A stretch of DNA of 29,553 bases from Extensimonas sp963708545 (GTDB lineage Bacteria; Pseudomonadota; Gammaproteobacteria; Burkholderiales; Burkholderiaceae_C), in NCBI GenBank assembly GCA_963708545.1, contig CAVPUD010000024.1, forward strand, positions 1 through 29,553, given 5' to 3'. Of the stretch, positions 1 to 7,665 are shown in pieces (within the stretch, counting starts at the first letter, position 1; each line of letters starts with the position of its first letter). The position numbers were made by a program, and so were the translations under genes. The notes beneath the pieces were generated by a model. That model was not told where the DNA came from. It made no database searches and saw nothing but the letters and a program-made list of their open reading frames with translations.

Positions 1-1
1 T

Positions 2-1084
2 TTGGCTGTCCTGGCAGCTTCCGGCACTGCCATGGCGCAATCGTCGTCCGTCACCCTGTTTGGCGTGATGGACGTGGGTGTGGGTCACACCTCTGGCGAT
101 AAGTCGGTGACCGGCCTGACCAACGGTGGCCTCAAGACCAGCCGTCTGGGCGTTCGTGGTGTGGAAGACCTCGGCGGTGGCCTCAAGGCTGGCTTCTGGC
201 TTGAAGGCGGCATCAACGCTGACACCGGCGACGGCAACAAGAACGGCGCCTACGGCGGCGGTCTGCAATTCAAGCGCCGCTCGACCATCAGCCTGATGGG
301 CGATAACTGGGGTGAAGTCCGCCTTGGCCGTGACAACACGGCGCACTACAACAATTTGCTGGCCTTCGATCCGTTCGACGCCACTGGCGCCGGCAGCTTG
401 ATGAAGAACCAGATCACCGGCATCGACGATCGCAAGAGCAATACGATCAGCTACTTCCTGCCCTCGAACCTCGGCGGCTTCTACGGCCAAGTGCAATACA
501 TCTTCGGTGAGAAGGCCGGCAGCGCGTATACCGGCACGACCAACAACGGCGATGGCTATGGTGTGCGTGGTGGTTATGCCAATGGCCCGCTGAACATCGG
601 CGCCGATTACATGAAGATCAAGAAGAACGCTTTGTCCGACAAGGATCCTGCCTTGGCAAGCTCCGCTCTCTTCCAGGACGCAGAGGCTTATGGCATTGGC
701 GCCAGCTACGACTTCGGCATGATCAAGCCTTTCGTGATGTGGAACCAGGAAAAGGCCAAGTCGGAAGGTGTTCTGTCCGAGAAGAAGTACCAAATGTGGA
801 TCGTCGGTCTGACTGCTCCCGTGGGCCCGGGCGTGGTGCGCTTCTCGTACAACGACCTGCGTGACAAGAGCGACAACCTCGTCGCCGACAATGACTCCAA
901 GCAGTACTCGCTGGGTTATGTCTATAACCTGTCCAAGCGCACCGCGCTGTACGGCACCTACTCGCACGTCTCGAACGACGGTATTGCCAAGCGTGGCACC
1001 GGCATCAGCGGCCTGTCTGGCGTCACGATCAATGCCGGCGAGTCCGTCAACGCCTACGAGTTTGGTATCAGCCACTCGTTCTAA
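2..1084 (+). CDS. Gram-negative general porin, 3' part (5' end outside window)
   Basis: Outer-membrane beta-barrel porin of the trimeric general diffusion type common in Burkholderiales. The frame is open to the left edge and its first residues are the tail of a signal peptide (LAVLAASGTAMA, cleavage expected before QSSSVTLFG), so only the start of the leader is missing. The mature N-terminus SSVTLFGVMDVGVG, the LKTSRLGVRGVEDLGGGLKAGFWLE stretch (strands 2 and 3), the GEVRLGRDNTAHYNN region leading into the constriction loop, and the final residues GISHSF with a C-terminal Phe (the outer-membrane assembly signal) are all typical. Mature length is about 347 residues, normal for the family. Codon use is less GC-extreme than in the neighbours, as often seen in abundant proteins. 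A strong hairpin terminator follows the stop by 40 bases. The substrate cannot be told from sequence. Confidence 0.93.
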   Translation: MAVLAASGTAMAQSSSVTLFGVMDVGVGHTSGDKSVTGLTNGGLKTSRLGVRGVEDLGGGLKAGFWLEGGINADTGDGNKNGAYGGGLQFKRRSTISLMGDNWGEVRLGRDNTAHYNNLLAFDPFDATGAGSLMKNQITGIDDRKSNTISYFLPSNLGGFYGQVQYIFGEKAGSAYTGTTNNGDGYGVRGGYANGPLNIGADYMKIKKNALSDKDPALASSALFQDAEAYGIGASYDFGMIKPFVMWNQEKAKSEGVLSEKKYQMWIVGLTAPVGPGVVRFSYNDLRDKSDNLVADNDSKQYSLGYVYNLSKRTALYGTYSHVSNDGIAKRGTGISGLSGVTINAGESVNAYEFGISHSF

Positions 1085-1124
1085 TCCAGCAGAGGCTGCC
1101 TTGCGCGGCTTCTTCGCTTGATTC

Positions 1125-1162
1125 AAAGCAAAACGCCGGCCTCTGGGCTGGCGTTTTGCTTT
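1125..1162 (+). terminator. Rho-independent terminator of the porin gene
   Basis: The 13-base arm AAAGCAAAACGCC (1125-1137) is exactly complementary to GGCGTTTTGCTTT (1150-1162). The pairing continues inward through one G-T wobble and three more pairs to a 4-base loop (1142-1145), giving a 17-bp stem. The T-rich right arm serves as the U tract. It lies 40 bases after the porin stop. Confidence 0.88.
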
Positions 1163-1226
1163 GTGTGAACTGGCCCCCGAAAAATGGACGCCACGAGGTT
1201 TGTAATGATGACCTTGTGGAGAAAAC

Positions 1227-2240
1227 ATGAAGTCAGGAACAGATCGTAGAGGAAATACGTCCTCTTGGCGCCTTTCCGTCGCGCCCATGATGGACTGGAC
1301 CGACCGCCATTGCCGCTACCTGCACCGCCTGCTGAGCCGCCACGCGCGGCTTTACACCGAAATGGTGACCACGGGCGCACTGCTGCACGGGGACGTGGCG
1401 CGGCATTTGCTTTTTTCTGCCGAGGAGCACCCCGTCGCGCTGCAACTGGGCGGCAGCGACCCCGCCGATCTGGCGCAGTGCGCACGTTTGGCAGAGCGCT
1501 GGGGCTACGACGAGGTCAACCTCAATTGCGGCTGCCCGAGCGAGCGCGTGCAGCGCGGCGCGTTCGGCGCCTGCCTGATGCACGAGCCGCGGCTCGTGGC
1601 CGACTGCGTCAAGGCCATGGCCGACGCGGTGTCGGTGCCCGTCACCGTGAAGCACCGCATAGGCATAGGCCGCGACGAGCGCTACGCCTTCGTGCGCGAC
1701 TTCGTCGGCACGGTGGCCGAGGCCGGCTGCCGGGTGTTCATCGTGCACGCGCGCAACGCCTGGCTCGAGGGCCTATCGCCCAAGGAAAACCGCGAGATTC
1801 CGCCGCTGCGCTACGAAGTCGCGCACCAGCTCAAGGCCGACTTTCCCGCGCTCACGATCGTCGTGAACGGCGGCCTGGACACCGACGAGGCCGTGCAGGC
1901 GCAGCTCGACGCGGGGCTGGACGGCGTCATGGTGGGCCGCGCCGCGTACCACAACCCCTGGTGGCTCGCGGGCTGGGACGCGCGCTACTTCGGCGCGCCG
2001 CCCTCCACGCTGACGCACGAGGCCGTCGAAGAAGCCATGGTGCGCTACATGGAGCGCGAAGCGGCTGCGCGCGGCACCCATTGGTGGGCCATCGCGCGCC
2101 ACATGCTGGGCCTGCGCCACGGCTTGCCCGGCGCGCGCCGCTGGCGCCAGGTCTGGAGCGACCACCACCTCAAGCACCTACCCGCAGCCGAGGTGATGGC
2201 GCTCGCGCGTGCCGGGCGGGCTGAAACCATCGATCTGTGA
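1227..2240 (+). CDS. dusA: tRNA-dihydrouridine(20/20a) synthase DusA
   Basis: FMN- and NADPH-dependent enzyme that reduces uridine to dihydrouridine in the D-loop of tRNA. The 337-residue product has the DusA signature from about residue 15: RLSVAPMMDWTDRHCR, then YTEMVTTGALLHGD, HPVALQLGGSDP, and NLNCGCPSERV with the catalytic Cys at residue 103. HRIGIG, HARNAWLEGLSPKENREIPPLR, NGGLDTDEA and GVMVGRAAYHNPW (FMN phosphate binding) follow. DusA rather than DusB or DusC is indicated by SPKENREIPPLR and by close agreement with E. coli DusA throughout. GGAG lies 7 bases before the ATG. The next ATG would remove the FMN-binding RLSVAP segment, so this start is preferred. The first 13 residues do not resemble DusA and may come from unrelated upstream DNA (see findings). 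It appears to be a single-gene unit. Confidence 0.95.
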   Translation: MKSGTDRRGNTSSWRLSVAPMMDWTDRHCRYLHRLLSRHARLYTEMVTTGALLHGDVARHLLFSAEEHPVALQLGGSDPADLAQCARLAERWGYDEVNLNCGCPSERVQRGAFGACLMHEPRLVADCVKAMADAVSVPVTVKHRIGIGRDERYAFVRDFVGTVAEAGCRVFIVHARNAWLEGLSPKENREIPPLRYEVAHQLKADFPALTIVVNGGLDTDEAVQAQLDAGLDGVMVGRAAYHNPWWLAGWDARYFGAPPSTLTHEAVEEAMVRYMEREAAARGTHWWAIARHMLGLRHGLPGARRWRQVWSDHHLKHLPAAEVMALARAGRAETIDL

Positions 2241-2316
2241 GCCGCTGTAAAACGGGCATGGGCGGACGCATCCGTGCTCTGCGCATTTCGCCGCCAGTTG
2301 CGCATAATCCCGCCCC

Positions 2317-2790
2317 ATGAACTCCACCCTTTTCCTCTTTCCGCTCGGCTGGCAGCATTACCTGCTCGGCGGGCTTTGCATTGGCGCCGGCGTGGCGCTG
2401 CTGTTTGTATGCACGGGCCTGATCGGCGGCATGAGCACGGTGTTTTCCTCGACCTGGTCGTATGTGCTGCGGCGGCCGTTTTTCCAGCAAGAGCGCTTCA
2501 CCGGCTCGCGCGCGTGGCGCCTGGTGTACGCGCTGGGGCTGATCGTGGGCGCGTTCGTGTGGTGGCTGGGCTTTGCGCAGGGCACCGCGCAAAGCACCAG
2601 CGTGCCCGTGTGGCAACTGCTCGTGGGCGGCTTTTTCGTGGGCTACGGGGCGCGGCTGGGCAATGGTTGCACCTCGGGCCACGGCATTTGCGGGCTGGGC
2701 TCGCTGCAGTGGCCTTCGCTGCTGGCCGTGCTCACCTTCATGGCCACGGCCTTTGTCACCGCGAACCTGGTCGCGAGGTGGTTCGCATGA
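2317..2790 (+). CDS. YeeE/YedE family transporter, first half (PmpA/PmpB type)
   Basis: 157-residue integral membrane protein with about four hydrophobic segments (around residues 14-36, 66-86, 94-113 and 130-150). The motif GARLGNGCTSGHGICGL (about residues 112-128), with its Cys residues, is the hallmark of the YeeE/YedE sulfur transport domain, known from thiosulfate transporters (TsuA/YeeE). In Burkholderiales the domain is often split over two adjacent genes, each with one motif, as here. The stop overlaps the start of the next gene in an ATGA, implying translational coupling and a shared complex. The probable role is import of thiosulfate or a related sulfur compound. The substrate is inferred from the family only. 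Confidence 0.85.
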   Translation: MNSTLFLFPLGWQHYLLGGLCIGAGVALLFVCTGLIGGMSTVFSSTWSYVLRRPFFQQERFTGSRAWRLVYALGLIVGAFVWWLGFAQGTAQSTSVPVWQLLVGGFFVGYGARLGNGCTSGHGICGLGSLQWPSLLAVLTFMATAFVTANLVARWFA

Positions 2791-3212
2791 ACGGCACATC
2801 CCTGACCCCTGTGCGCCTGCTCGCCACGCTGCTTGCCGGCGCGCTGTTCGGCTTTGGCCTGGCGCTTTCCACCATGATCCGCCCCGAGGTGGTGCTGAGT
2901 TTTCTGCGCTTGCAGGACTTCGGCCTGGCGCTCGTGATGGGCGGCGGCGTGCTCGTGACGCTGCTAGCCTACAAACTCGCGCCGCGCCTGCTCACGCGCC
3001 CTTTGCTCGGCGGGCAGTTTCACACGCACCCGAGCGCCTGGAACCGCGACACCGCCGTGGGCGCGGCGCTGTTCGGCATAGGCTGGGGGCTGTGCGGCGT
3101 GTGCCCGGGGCCGGCGATCGCGGGCCTGGGCGCGGGCAACTGGAGCCTGCTGTGGGCGCTCGCGGGCATCGCTTTCGGTGCGCTGGTGCAGGGGCTGCGG
3201 GCACGGCAATGA
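2787..3212 (+). CDS. YeeE/YedE family transporter, second half (DUF6691 type)
   Basis: 141-residue membrane protein that starts at the ATG overlapping the stop of its partner. Hydrophobic segments are visible near residues 10-30, 45-63, 88-110 and 117-137. The motif GIGWGLCGVCPGPAIAGLG (about residues 97-115) is the counterpart of the TSGHGICGL motif in the first half and carries the two Cys expected in the second YeeE repeat. RPEVVLSFLRLQDFGLALVMGG is also characteristic of this family. The two halves together would make one YeeE-like transporter. Repeat A copy 1 begins nine bases after the stop. The starting ATG was chosen because the open frame upstream lies inside the preceding gene. Confidence 0.85.
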   Translation: MNGTSLTPVRLLATLLAGALFGFGLALSTMIRPEVVLSFLRLQDFGLALVMGGGVLVTLLAYKLAPRLLTRPLLGGQFHTHPSAWNRDTAVGAALFGIGWGLCGVCPGPAIAGLGAGNWSLLWALAGIAFGALVQGLRARQ

Positions 3213-3220
3213 CTACACAT

Positions 3221-3303
3221 CTGGACTTACGCAAACAAGGATGCAGCGAGGTGTTTTGCCATGGGACGAACGCCTTGCCTCACCCCGATTTGCGTAAGTC
3301 GTG
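3221..3303 (+). repeat. Interspersed repeat A, copy 1
   Basis: 83-bp intergenic element with perfect 12-bp terminal inverted repeats, GACTTACGCAAA (3224-3235) and TTTGCGTAAGTC (3289-3300). Outside these, CTG on the left and GTG on the right are shared with the other well-preserved copies. Other copies are at 7579-7650 (degenerate), 11907-12092 (reverse orientation, interrupted) and 16389-16471. The copy at 16389 has the same length with only a few substitutions. Confidence 0.9.
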
Positions 3304-3311
3304 CGTATTTG

Positions 3312-3354
3312 GTAGCTGCCGGCGCTTGCTGCATCTGCCTTAGAGGCCATTTTC
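3312..3354 (+). repeat. Interspersed repeat C, copy 1
   Basis: The stretch GTAGCTGCCGGCGCTTGCTG followed by CATCTGCCTTAGAGGCC and TTTTC is closely matched, in reverse orientation, at 9742-9785. The core TAGCTNNNNGCGCTTG recurs at 17790-17814. This copy ends directly at the panE start codon, so the panE ribosome-binding region (GAGGCC) lies within it. Confidence 0.6.
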
Positions 3355-4284
3355 ATGCTTGAAACTGGGTGTACCAAAATCGCCGTCATGGGCGCGGGCG
3401 CCGTGGGCTGCTACTACGGCGGCATGCTCGCGCGCGCCGGGCACGAGGTGGTGCTGATCGGCCGCCCCGCGCATGTGCAGGCCATCCAGGCGCAGGGGCT
3501 GCTGCTGCAGACGCAGTCGTTTACCGAGCGCGTCGCGCTGGCTGCAAGCACCGAAGCGAGCGCCGTGCAAGGCGCGCAGTGGGTGTTTTTTTGCGTCAAA
3601 TCGAACGACACCGAAAACGCCGCGCGCGCGATGGCCCCGCACCTGCGCCCCGGCGCCATCGTGTTGAGCCTGCAAAATGGCGTGGACAACGCCGAGCGCC
3701 TGCAGGCGCTGCTGGCGCAGCACCCCGTGCTGCCCGCCGTGGTCTATGTCGCCGCCGAAATGGCCGGGCCCGGCCATGTGCTGCACCGCGGCCGCGGCGA
3801 GCTGGTGCTCGCGCCCTCGCCTGCCAGCGCACAGATCGCCGCCACCCTGCAAGCTGCGGGCATATCCACGCAGATTTCCGACGATGTGGCGCGCGCGCTC
3901 TGGTCCAAGCTGGTGCTCAACTGCGCCTACAACCCCTTGTCGGCGCTCACGCAGCTCAGTTACGGCGAGATCGTGCAAAGCCCCGACTTGCCCGTGGCGC
4001 AGGTGATGGACGACATCGTGCGCGAATGCCTGGCCGTGGCGCGCGCGAGCGGCGTCGAACTGCCCGAGAGCCTCTATGACAGCGTGCGCCAGCTCGCCGC
4101 GAGCATGCCGACGCAAACCTCTTCGACGGCGCAAGACCTCGCACGCGGGCGGCGCAGCGAGATCGACCACCTCAACGGCTACATCGTGCGCCGCGGCGCA
4201 GCGCTGGGCCTGGACACGCCCGTGAACCGGCTGCTGCACACGCTCGTGCGCCTGCTGGAAAAGCGCGTAGTGAAAAACGGGTAG
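3355..4284 (+). CDS. panE: 2-dehydropantoate 2-reductase family protein
   Basis: NADPH-dependent ketopantoate reductase family (ApbA/PanE), which reduces 2-dehydropantoate to pantoate in the pantothenate/CoA pathway. In 309 residues it shows the N-terminal Rossmann motif GAGAVGCYYGG (about residues 13-23), the CVKSNDT segment after beta-4 (near residue 82, with the family Lys), and LQNGVDN (about 103-109). The C-terminal helical domain has ALWSKLVLNCAYNPLSALT, containing the catalytic Lys and the Asn of the family, and ends in EIDHLNGYIVRRGAALGLDTPVN, the diagnostic C-terminal motif. Burkholderiales often carry several paralogues, so a different 2-keto acid substrate is possible. The nearest upstream signal is the repeat C region. 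It converges on rseA across a 57-base gap without an obvious hairpin. Confidence 0.88.
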   Translation: MLETGCTKIAVMGAGAVGCYYGGMLARAGHEVVLIGRPAHVQAIQAQGLLLQTQSFTERVALAASTEASAVQGAQWVFFCVKSNDTENAARAMAPHLRPGAIVLSLQNGVDNAERLQALLAQHPVLPAVVYVAAEMAGPGHVLHRGRGELVLAPSPASAQIAATLQAAGISTQISDDVARALWSKLVLNCAYNPLSALTQLSYGEIVQSPDLPVAQVMDDIVRECLAVARASGVELPESLYDSVRQLAASMPTQTSSTAQDLARGRRSEIDHLNGYIVRRGAALGLDTPVNRLLHTLVRLLEKRVVKNG

Positions 4285-4341
4285 CGCGGCGCAACGAGGC
4301 GCAAAAGGAAGAAGCGCAAAAAAGCGCGGAAGGAGGCGCGC

Positions 4342-4959
4342 TCAGCGCCCCGCGGATTCGAACGCCGCATTGCGCAAAAAGCCCGCCGGCATTTGCAAGG
4401 CTGGCGTGTAGCCGTATTGCTGGTGCGCCGCGAGCAGCTCGTCGAGCCGCGGGTCGCGCAGCATGGGCTGCTGTGCTCCATTGGAATCGACCACCGCCAC
4501 CAGTGGCACTGCGGGCTGACTGGCTGCCAGCTGCACGGCGGCGGCACCCTGCTCGCGCACCGCGCCGAAGACGCCCCAGCCGACCACGGCCACCGTGGCC
4601 ACGGATGCCAGGCCCACTACCCACTTCCAACGGAACTGCGCCGCATTCGCGGCCTCGGGGCGCGTTGGTACTGCTGCGGCCCACATTTGCGCCGCATCCC
4701 CCGCCGCAGTTTGCAGCCGCATCTCTTGCTGCGCAAGTTGCGCGCACACCTTTTCGGCGAGCGCGCTGCGGCCATACGCCGCAAGCTCGGGCGCGCGCAG
4801 CACGTCGCCCACGAGTTGATAGACCCGCCAGGTCTGCTGTGCCTCGGTGCGCGCAGCCAAGTCCATCGCCTGCGCCAGTTCTTCGCCCGTCAACACGCCG
4901 TCGGCCAGCGCCGACAGCAGTTCCGCTTGTCTCACTGCATGGATCGCATCTTCCGCCAT
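4342..4959 (-). CDS. rseA: Anti-sigma-E factor RseA/MucA family
   Basis: Single-pass inner-membrane anti-sigma factor that holds RpoE inactive until envelope stress triggers its proteolysis. Residues 11-60 (QAELLSALADGVLTGEEL, then WRVYQLVGDVLR) form the N-terminal sigma-binding RseA domain. A hydrophobic segment at about residues 113-134 (VVGLASVATVAVVGWGVFGAV) is the membrane anchor, followed by a periplasmic tail of about 70 residues. The ATG at 4959 is preceded by AAGGTG. A GTG at 5007, overlapping the rpoE stop, is an alternative that would add 16 residues of low-complexity sequence. It follows rpoE by 44 bases, the usual regulator pairing. The expected rseB and mucD are not downstream. 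Confidence 0.85.
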   Translation of the reverse strand: MAEDAIHAVRQAELLSALADGVLTGEELAQAMDLAARTEAQQTWRVYQLVGDVLRAPELAAYGRSALAEKVCAQLAQQEMRLQTAAGDAAQMWAAAVPTRPEAANAAQFRWKWVVGLASVATVAVVGWGVFGAVREQGAAAVQLAASQPAVPLVAVVDSNGAQQPMLRDPRLDELLAAHQQYGYTPALQMPAGFLRNAAFESAGR

Positions 4960-5003
4960 AGTTGCACCTTTTGATTCCGCTTCACCGCGCACCCGGTCGC
5001 CGC

Positions 5004-5645
5004 TCACCAGCGCTTGCCTGACTGGTTTTCGAGCAGTGGGCGCACGCGCGCCGACACCGCCTCGCGCGCACGGAAAATCCGTGAACGCACCGTGCCTATG
5101 GGCGTGCCCATAGCCGCAGCGATCTCGTCGTAGCTCAGGCCCTCGATCTCGCGCAGCAGCAAGGCCTCGCGCAGGTCTTCGGGCAACGCCGCCACGGCCG
5201 CCTGCACCGCCGCGGCCACCTCGCGCGCCGCGAGTTCGGCTTCCGGGGTCTCTGTGCTCATTGGTTCTTGCTCGGGGCGGAAAGTTTCCTCATCCTCGCT
5301 GCCCGGCGCCACGGCGTTTTCATAGACCACGGGGTCGCGCTTCAATTCGAGCAGCGCCTTCTTCGCGGTGTTCACCGCGATGCGGTACAGCCAGGTATAG
5401 AACTGCGCGTCGCCGCGGAACTGGTGCAGGGCGCGGTAGGCGCGCAGGAAAGTCTCCTGCGCGATGTCGGGCACCAGATCGACATCGCGCACCATGCGCG
5501 CAATCAGGCGCTCTATGCGCCGCTGGTATTTGTGCACGAGCAGCGCAAACGCGTGCTGGTCGCCCGCGCGCGCGCGCTCGACCAACGGCAGATCGCTGTC
5601 GGGCGCTGCAGGATCGGGTGGGCGCGGGGGCGAGGGCGCGCTCAT
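5004..5645 (-). CDS. rpoE: RNA polymerase sigma-E factor (ECF, RpoE/AlgU type)
   Basis: Extracytoplasmic-function sigma factor of 213 residues that directs RNA polymerase to envelope-stress promoters. Region 2 (about residues 25-95) includes AFALLVHKYQRRIERLIARM, DIAQETFLRAYRALHQFRGD and FYTWLYRIAVNTAKK. An acidic linker at about 105-145 is followed by region 4 (about 150-205), with LPEDLREALLLREIEGLSYDEIA and the helix-turn-helix MGTPIGTVRSRIFRAR. The ATG at 5645 overlaps the stop of the upstream gene (ATGA). An in-frame upstream extension lies within that gene and is not RpoE-like. The neighbouring rseA supports the assignment. It is probably cotranscribed with the YgfX-like gene. Confidence 0.95.
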   Translation of the reverse strand: MSAPSPPRPPDPAAPDSDLPLVERARAGDQHAFALLVHKYQRRIERLIARMVRDVDLVPDIAQETFLRAYRALHQFRGDAQFYTWLYRIAVNTAKKALLELKRDPVVYENAVAPGSEDEETFRPEQEPMSTETPEAELAAREVAAAVQAAVAALPEDLREALLLREIEGLSYDEIAAAMGTPIGTVRSRIFRAREAVSARVRPLLENQSGKRW

Positions 5646-6193
5646 GCTGATCGTGCCGCATCTTGGGATGTGGCCCGGGCATTGTCCGCACTTGCCGTAT
5701 CCGTCCCGGGCGCCGCACCCAAGGCCAAGGTACGTGCGTGCACGGCGCGGCGCAAGTCCGCCCAGCGCGCCGGATCGGACGCGCGCGTGAGCCACAGCCA
5801 TCCGCTGCGCCCCAGCGCGCTGCGCCAGCGCAGCGCCAGGTGGTTTTGCAAGTCCAGCAGCACTTCAGGGGCACCCTCGGTGGGCGCAGCGCCCGGCCCG
5901 CGGCCTGCACCTCGGCCTTCGCTGCGATTTTCGAAGTACCAGTGCTGGCCATCCCAATGCAGCACGCCCTGCGGCAGGCGGCGCCAAAAATGCAGTGCGC
6001 AGCCGTTGCATGCCAGACACAGCGCACCCGCCAGCGCGACGCGCCAGGGAACGCCACCGGCCCCTTGCACGGCCCACAAGGCCAGCACCACCCAACCCGC
6101 CGCAGCAAGCGCCTGCAAAGCAGCCCCCAGGAGCCGCGTGCGCCCGACGGGGTACTGCACAGAAGGGGGTGTTTGCTGGGATGCCACGCTCAT
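5642..6193 (-). CDS. YgfX/CptA-like small membrane protein
   Basis: 183-residue protein with two adjacent hydrophobic helices (about residues 23-42 and 47-66). A soluble part carries LPQGVLHWDGQHWYFENR, then LLDLQNHLALRW and WLWLTRASDPARWADLRRAVHAR. This order (two helices, a W-x-G-Q-x-W strand, a WLWL strand, then a W-x-DLRRA helix) resembles the YgfX family (DUF1434/CptA), known in gammaproteobacteria as the partner of SdhE and described as a membrane toxin-like protein affecting cell-division filaments. The similarity is by architecture and short motifs, so it is tentative. The stop overlaps the rpoE start in ATGA, suggesting coupled expression. The start at 6193 is chosen because the family begins shortly before the first helix. 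An in-frame ATG at 6253 is possible. Confidence 0.6.
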   Translation of the reverse strand: MSVASQQTPPSVQYPVGRTRLLGAALQALAAAGWVVLALWAVQGAGGVPWRVALAGALCLACNGCALHFWRRLPQGVLHWDGQHWYFENRSEGRGAGRGPGAAPTEGAPEVLLDLQNHLALRWRSALGRSGWLWLTRASDPARWADLRRAVHARTLALGAAPGTDTASADNARATSQDAARSA

Positions 6194-6266
6194 CAGCCCA
6201 TGCAGAAAAGACGGCCTGACAGCCTGACGGCAAGGTGGGCTGGCGGGCGACACACCGGCGCGCCGT

Positions 6267-7511
6267 TCAGACGCGCTGGAAAATCAAGGTGCCGTTCGTG
6301 CCGCCGAAGCCGAAATTGTTTTTCATCGCGACTTCGATTTTTGCGTCACGCGCGACGTTGGCGCAGTAGTCGAGGTCGCACTCGGGGTCTTGCGCAAGCA
6401 GGTTGATCGTGGGCGGAATTTTTTGCTCGTGCAGCGCGAGCACCGTGAACACGCTCTCCACGCCACCGGCTCCACCGAGCAAATGGCCCGTCATCGATTT
6501 GGTCGAACTCACCACGACCTTGTGCGCATGCGCGCCGAGCGCGGCCTTGATCGCCTTGGTCTCGTTGACGTCGCCCAGCGGTGTCGAAGTGCCGTGTGCG
6601 TTGAGGTAATCGATCGCCTCGGGCGCCACGCCCGCGTTGCGTAGCGCGTTGAGCATGGCGCGGCGCGGACCGTCCATGTTCGGCGCCGTGATGTGGCCGG
6701 CGTCGGCGCTCATGCCAAAGCCGGTCAGCTCAGCATAGATCTTCGCGCCGCGCGCCTTCGCGTGCTCGTAGGATTCGAGCACCATGATGCCCGCGCCCTC
6801 GCCGAGCACGAAGCCGTCGCGATCCTTGTCCCAGGGGCGCGAAGCGGTTTGCGGATCGTCGTTGCGCGTGGAGAGCGCGCGCATCGCGGCAAAACCGCCC
6901 ACGCCGAGCGGCGACACCGTGGCCTCGGTGCCGCCGGCAACCACCACGTCGGCATCGCCGTATTCGATCATGCGCCCGGCCTCGCCGATGCAGTGCAGGC
7001 CCGTGGTACAGGCCGTGACCACCGAAAGATTCGGCCCCTTGAAGCCAAAGCGCATGGACACATGCCCCGCCACCATGTTGATGATGGACGCCGGCACGAA
7101 AAACGGCGTGATGCGCCGCGGCCCGCGCGCCACCAATTCGGCATGGGTGTTTTCTATCATCGGCAGGCCGCCGATCCCTGAGCCGATCACACAGCCTATG
7201 CGTGCTGCGGTTTCTTCATCGAGTGCCTCGCCCGTGGGCAGGCCGGCGTCACGCACGGCCTGCTCGGCGGCGGCGATGCCGTAGTGGATGAATGCGTCCA
7301 TGCTGCGCGCATCCTTGGCGCTCATGTAGGACTCGACGTCGAAGCCTTTGACTTCCCCGGCAATCCTGCACGAGAAATTCGACGCATCGAACTTGGTGAT
7401 GGGGCCGATGCCGGAGCGGCCGGCAAGAATGTTGGCCCAGGCCTCAGCGACCGTGTTGCCCACGGGGCTGATGCAACCCAGGCCGGTCACGACGACGCGA
7501 CGACGGCTCAT
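6267..7511 (-). CDS. fabF: 3-oxoacyl-ACP synthase II (KAS II)
   Basis: Elongating condensing enzyme of type II fatty acid synthesis, which adds malonyl-ACP to acyl-ACP with loss of CO2. The 414-residue product starts RRRVVVTGLGCISPVGN. The Cys-His-His catalytic triad is visible: C168 in VVTACTTG, H306 in NAHGTSTPLGD and H343 in KSMTGHLLGGAGG. The Lys of KSM (K338) and the C-terminal NNFGFGGTNGTLIF loop are also present. Length matches the family (about 412). It is downstream of acpP in the conserved fab cluster, with a degenerate repeat A copy in the 154-base gap between them, and may share the fab promoter. Confidence 0.97.
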   Translation of the reverse strand: MSRRRVVVTGLGCISPVGNTVAEAWANILAGRSGIGPITKFDASNFSCRIAGEVKGFDVESYMSAKDARSMDAFIHYGIAAAEQAVRDAGLPTGEALDEETAARIGCVIGSGIGGLPMIENTHAELVARGPRRITPFFVPASIINMVAGHVSMRFGFKGPNLSVVTACTTGLHCIGEAGRMIEYGDADVVVAGGTEATVSPLGVGGFAAMRALSTRNDDPQTASRPWDKDRDGFVLGEGAGIMVLESYEHAKARGAKIYAELTGFGMSADAGHITAPNMDGPRRAMLNALRNAGVAPEAIDYLNAHGTSTPLGDVNETKAIKAALGAHAHKVVVSSTKSMTGHLLGGAGGVESVFTVLALHEQKIPPTINLLAQDPECDLDYCANVARDAKIEVAMKNNFGFGGTNGTLIFQRV

Positions 7512-7578
7512 GCGAAAAAACCTTCTGCGGAGCGCTCAAAGTCGGGGATGGAACACCCGAAAATCGCCGGATGGCGAC

Positions 7579-7650
7579 GGGACTTATGCAAACGGGGGCA
7601 CGCCGGTATTGCCACGGGGCGAACGCCTTGCTGGCGCCCGATTTGCGTCC
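7579..7650 (+). repeat. Interspersed repeat A, degenerate copy 2
   Basis: In the acpP-fabF gap, GACTTATGCAAAC (7581-7593) corresponds to the left end of repeat A. GGGCGAACGCCTTGC (about 7617-7631) matches its centre and CCCGATTTGCGT (7637-7648) its right end. The internal part is altered, a few bases are missing, and the last bases of the right inverted repeat are replaced. Confidence 0.75.
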
Positions 7651-7665
7651 ATCATGAAAGAAATA

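Noticed and set aside
1265..2224. Arg/Ala-rich 319-codon frame on the + strand inside dusA
   Set aside because: It is the +2 shadow of dusA, with no recognisable domain and extreme low complexity.
5642..6193. Toxin-antitoxin pair with the YgfX-like gene as toxin
   Set aside because: No SdhE-like partner is adjacent, and the toxin role of YgfX is not certain even in E. coli, so it is reported only as a membrane protein.
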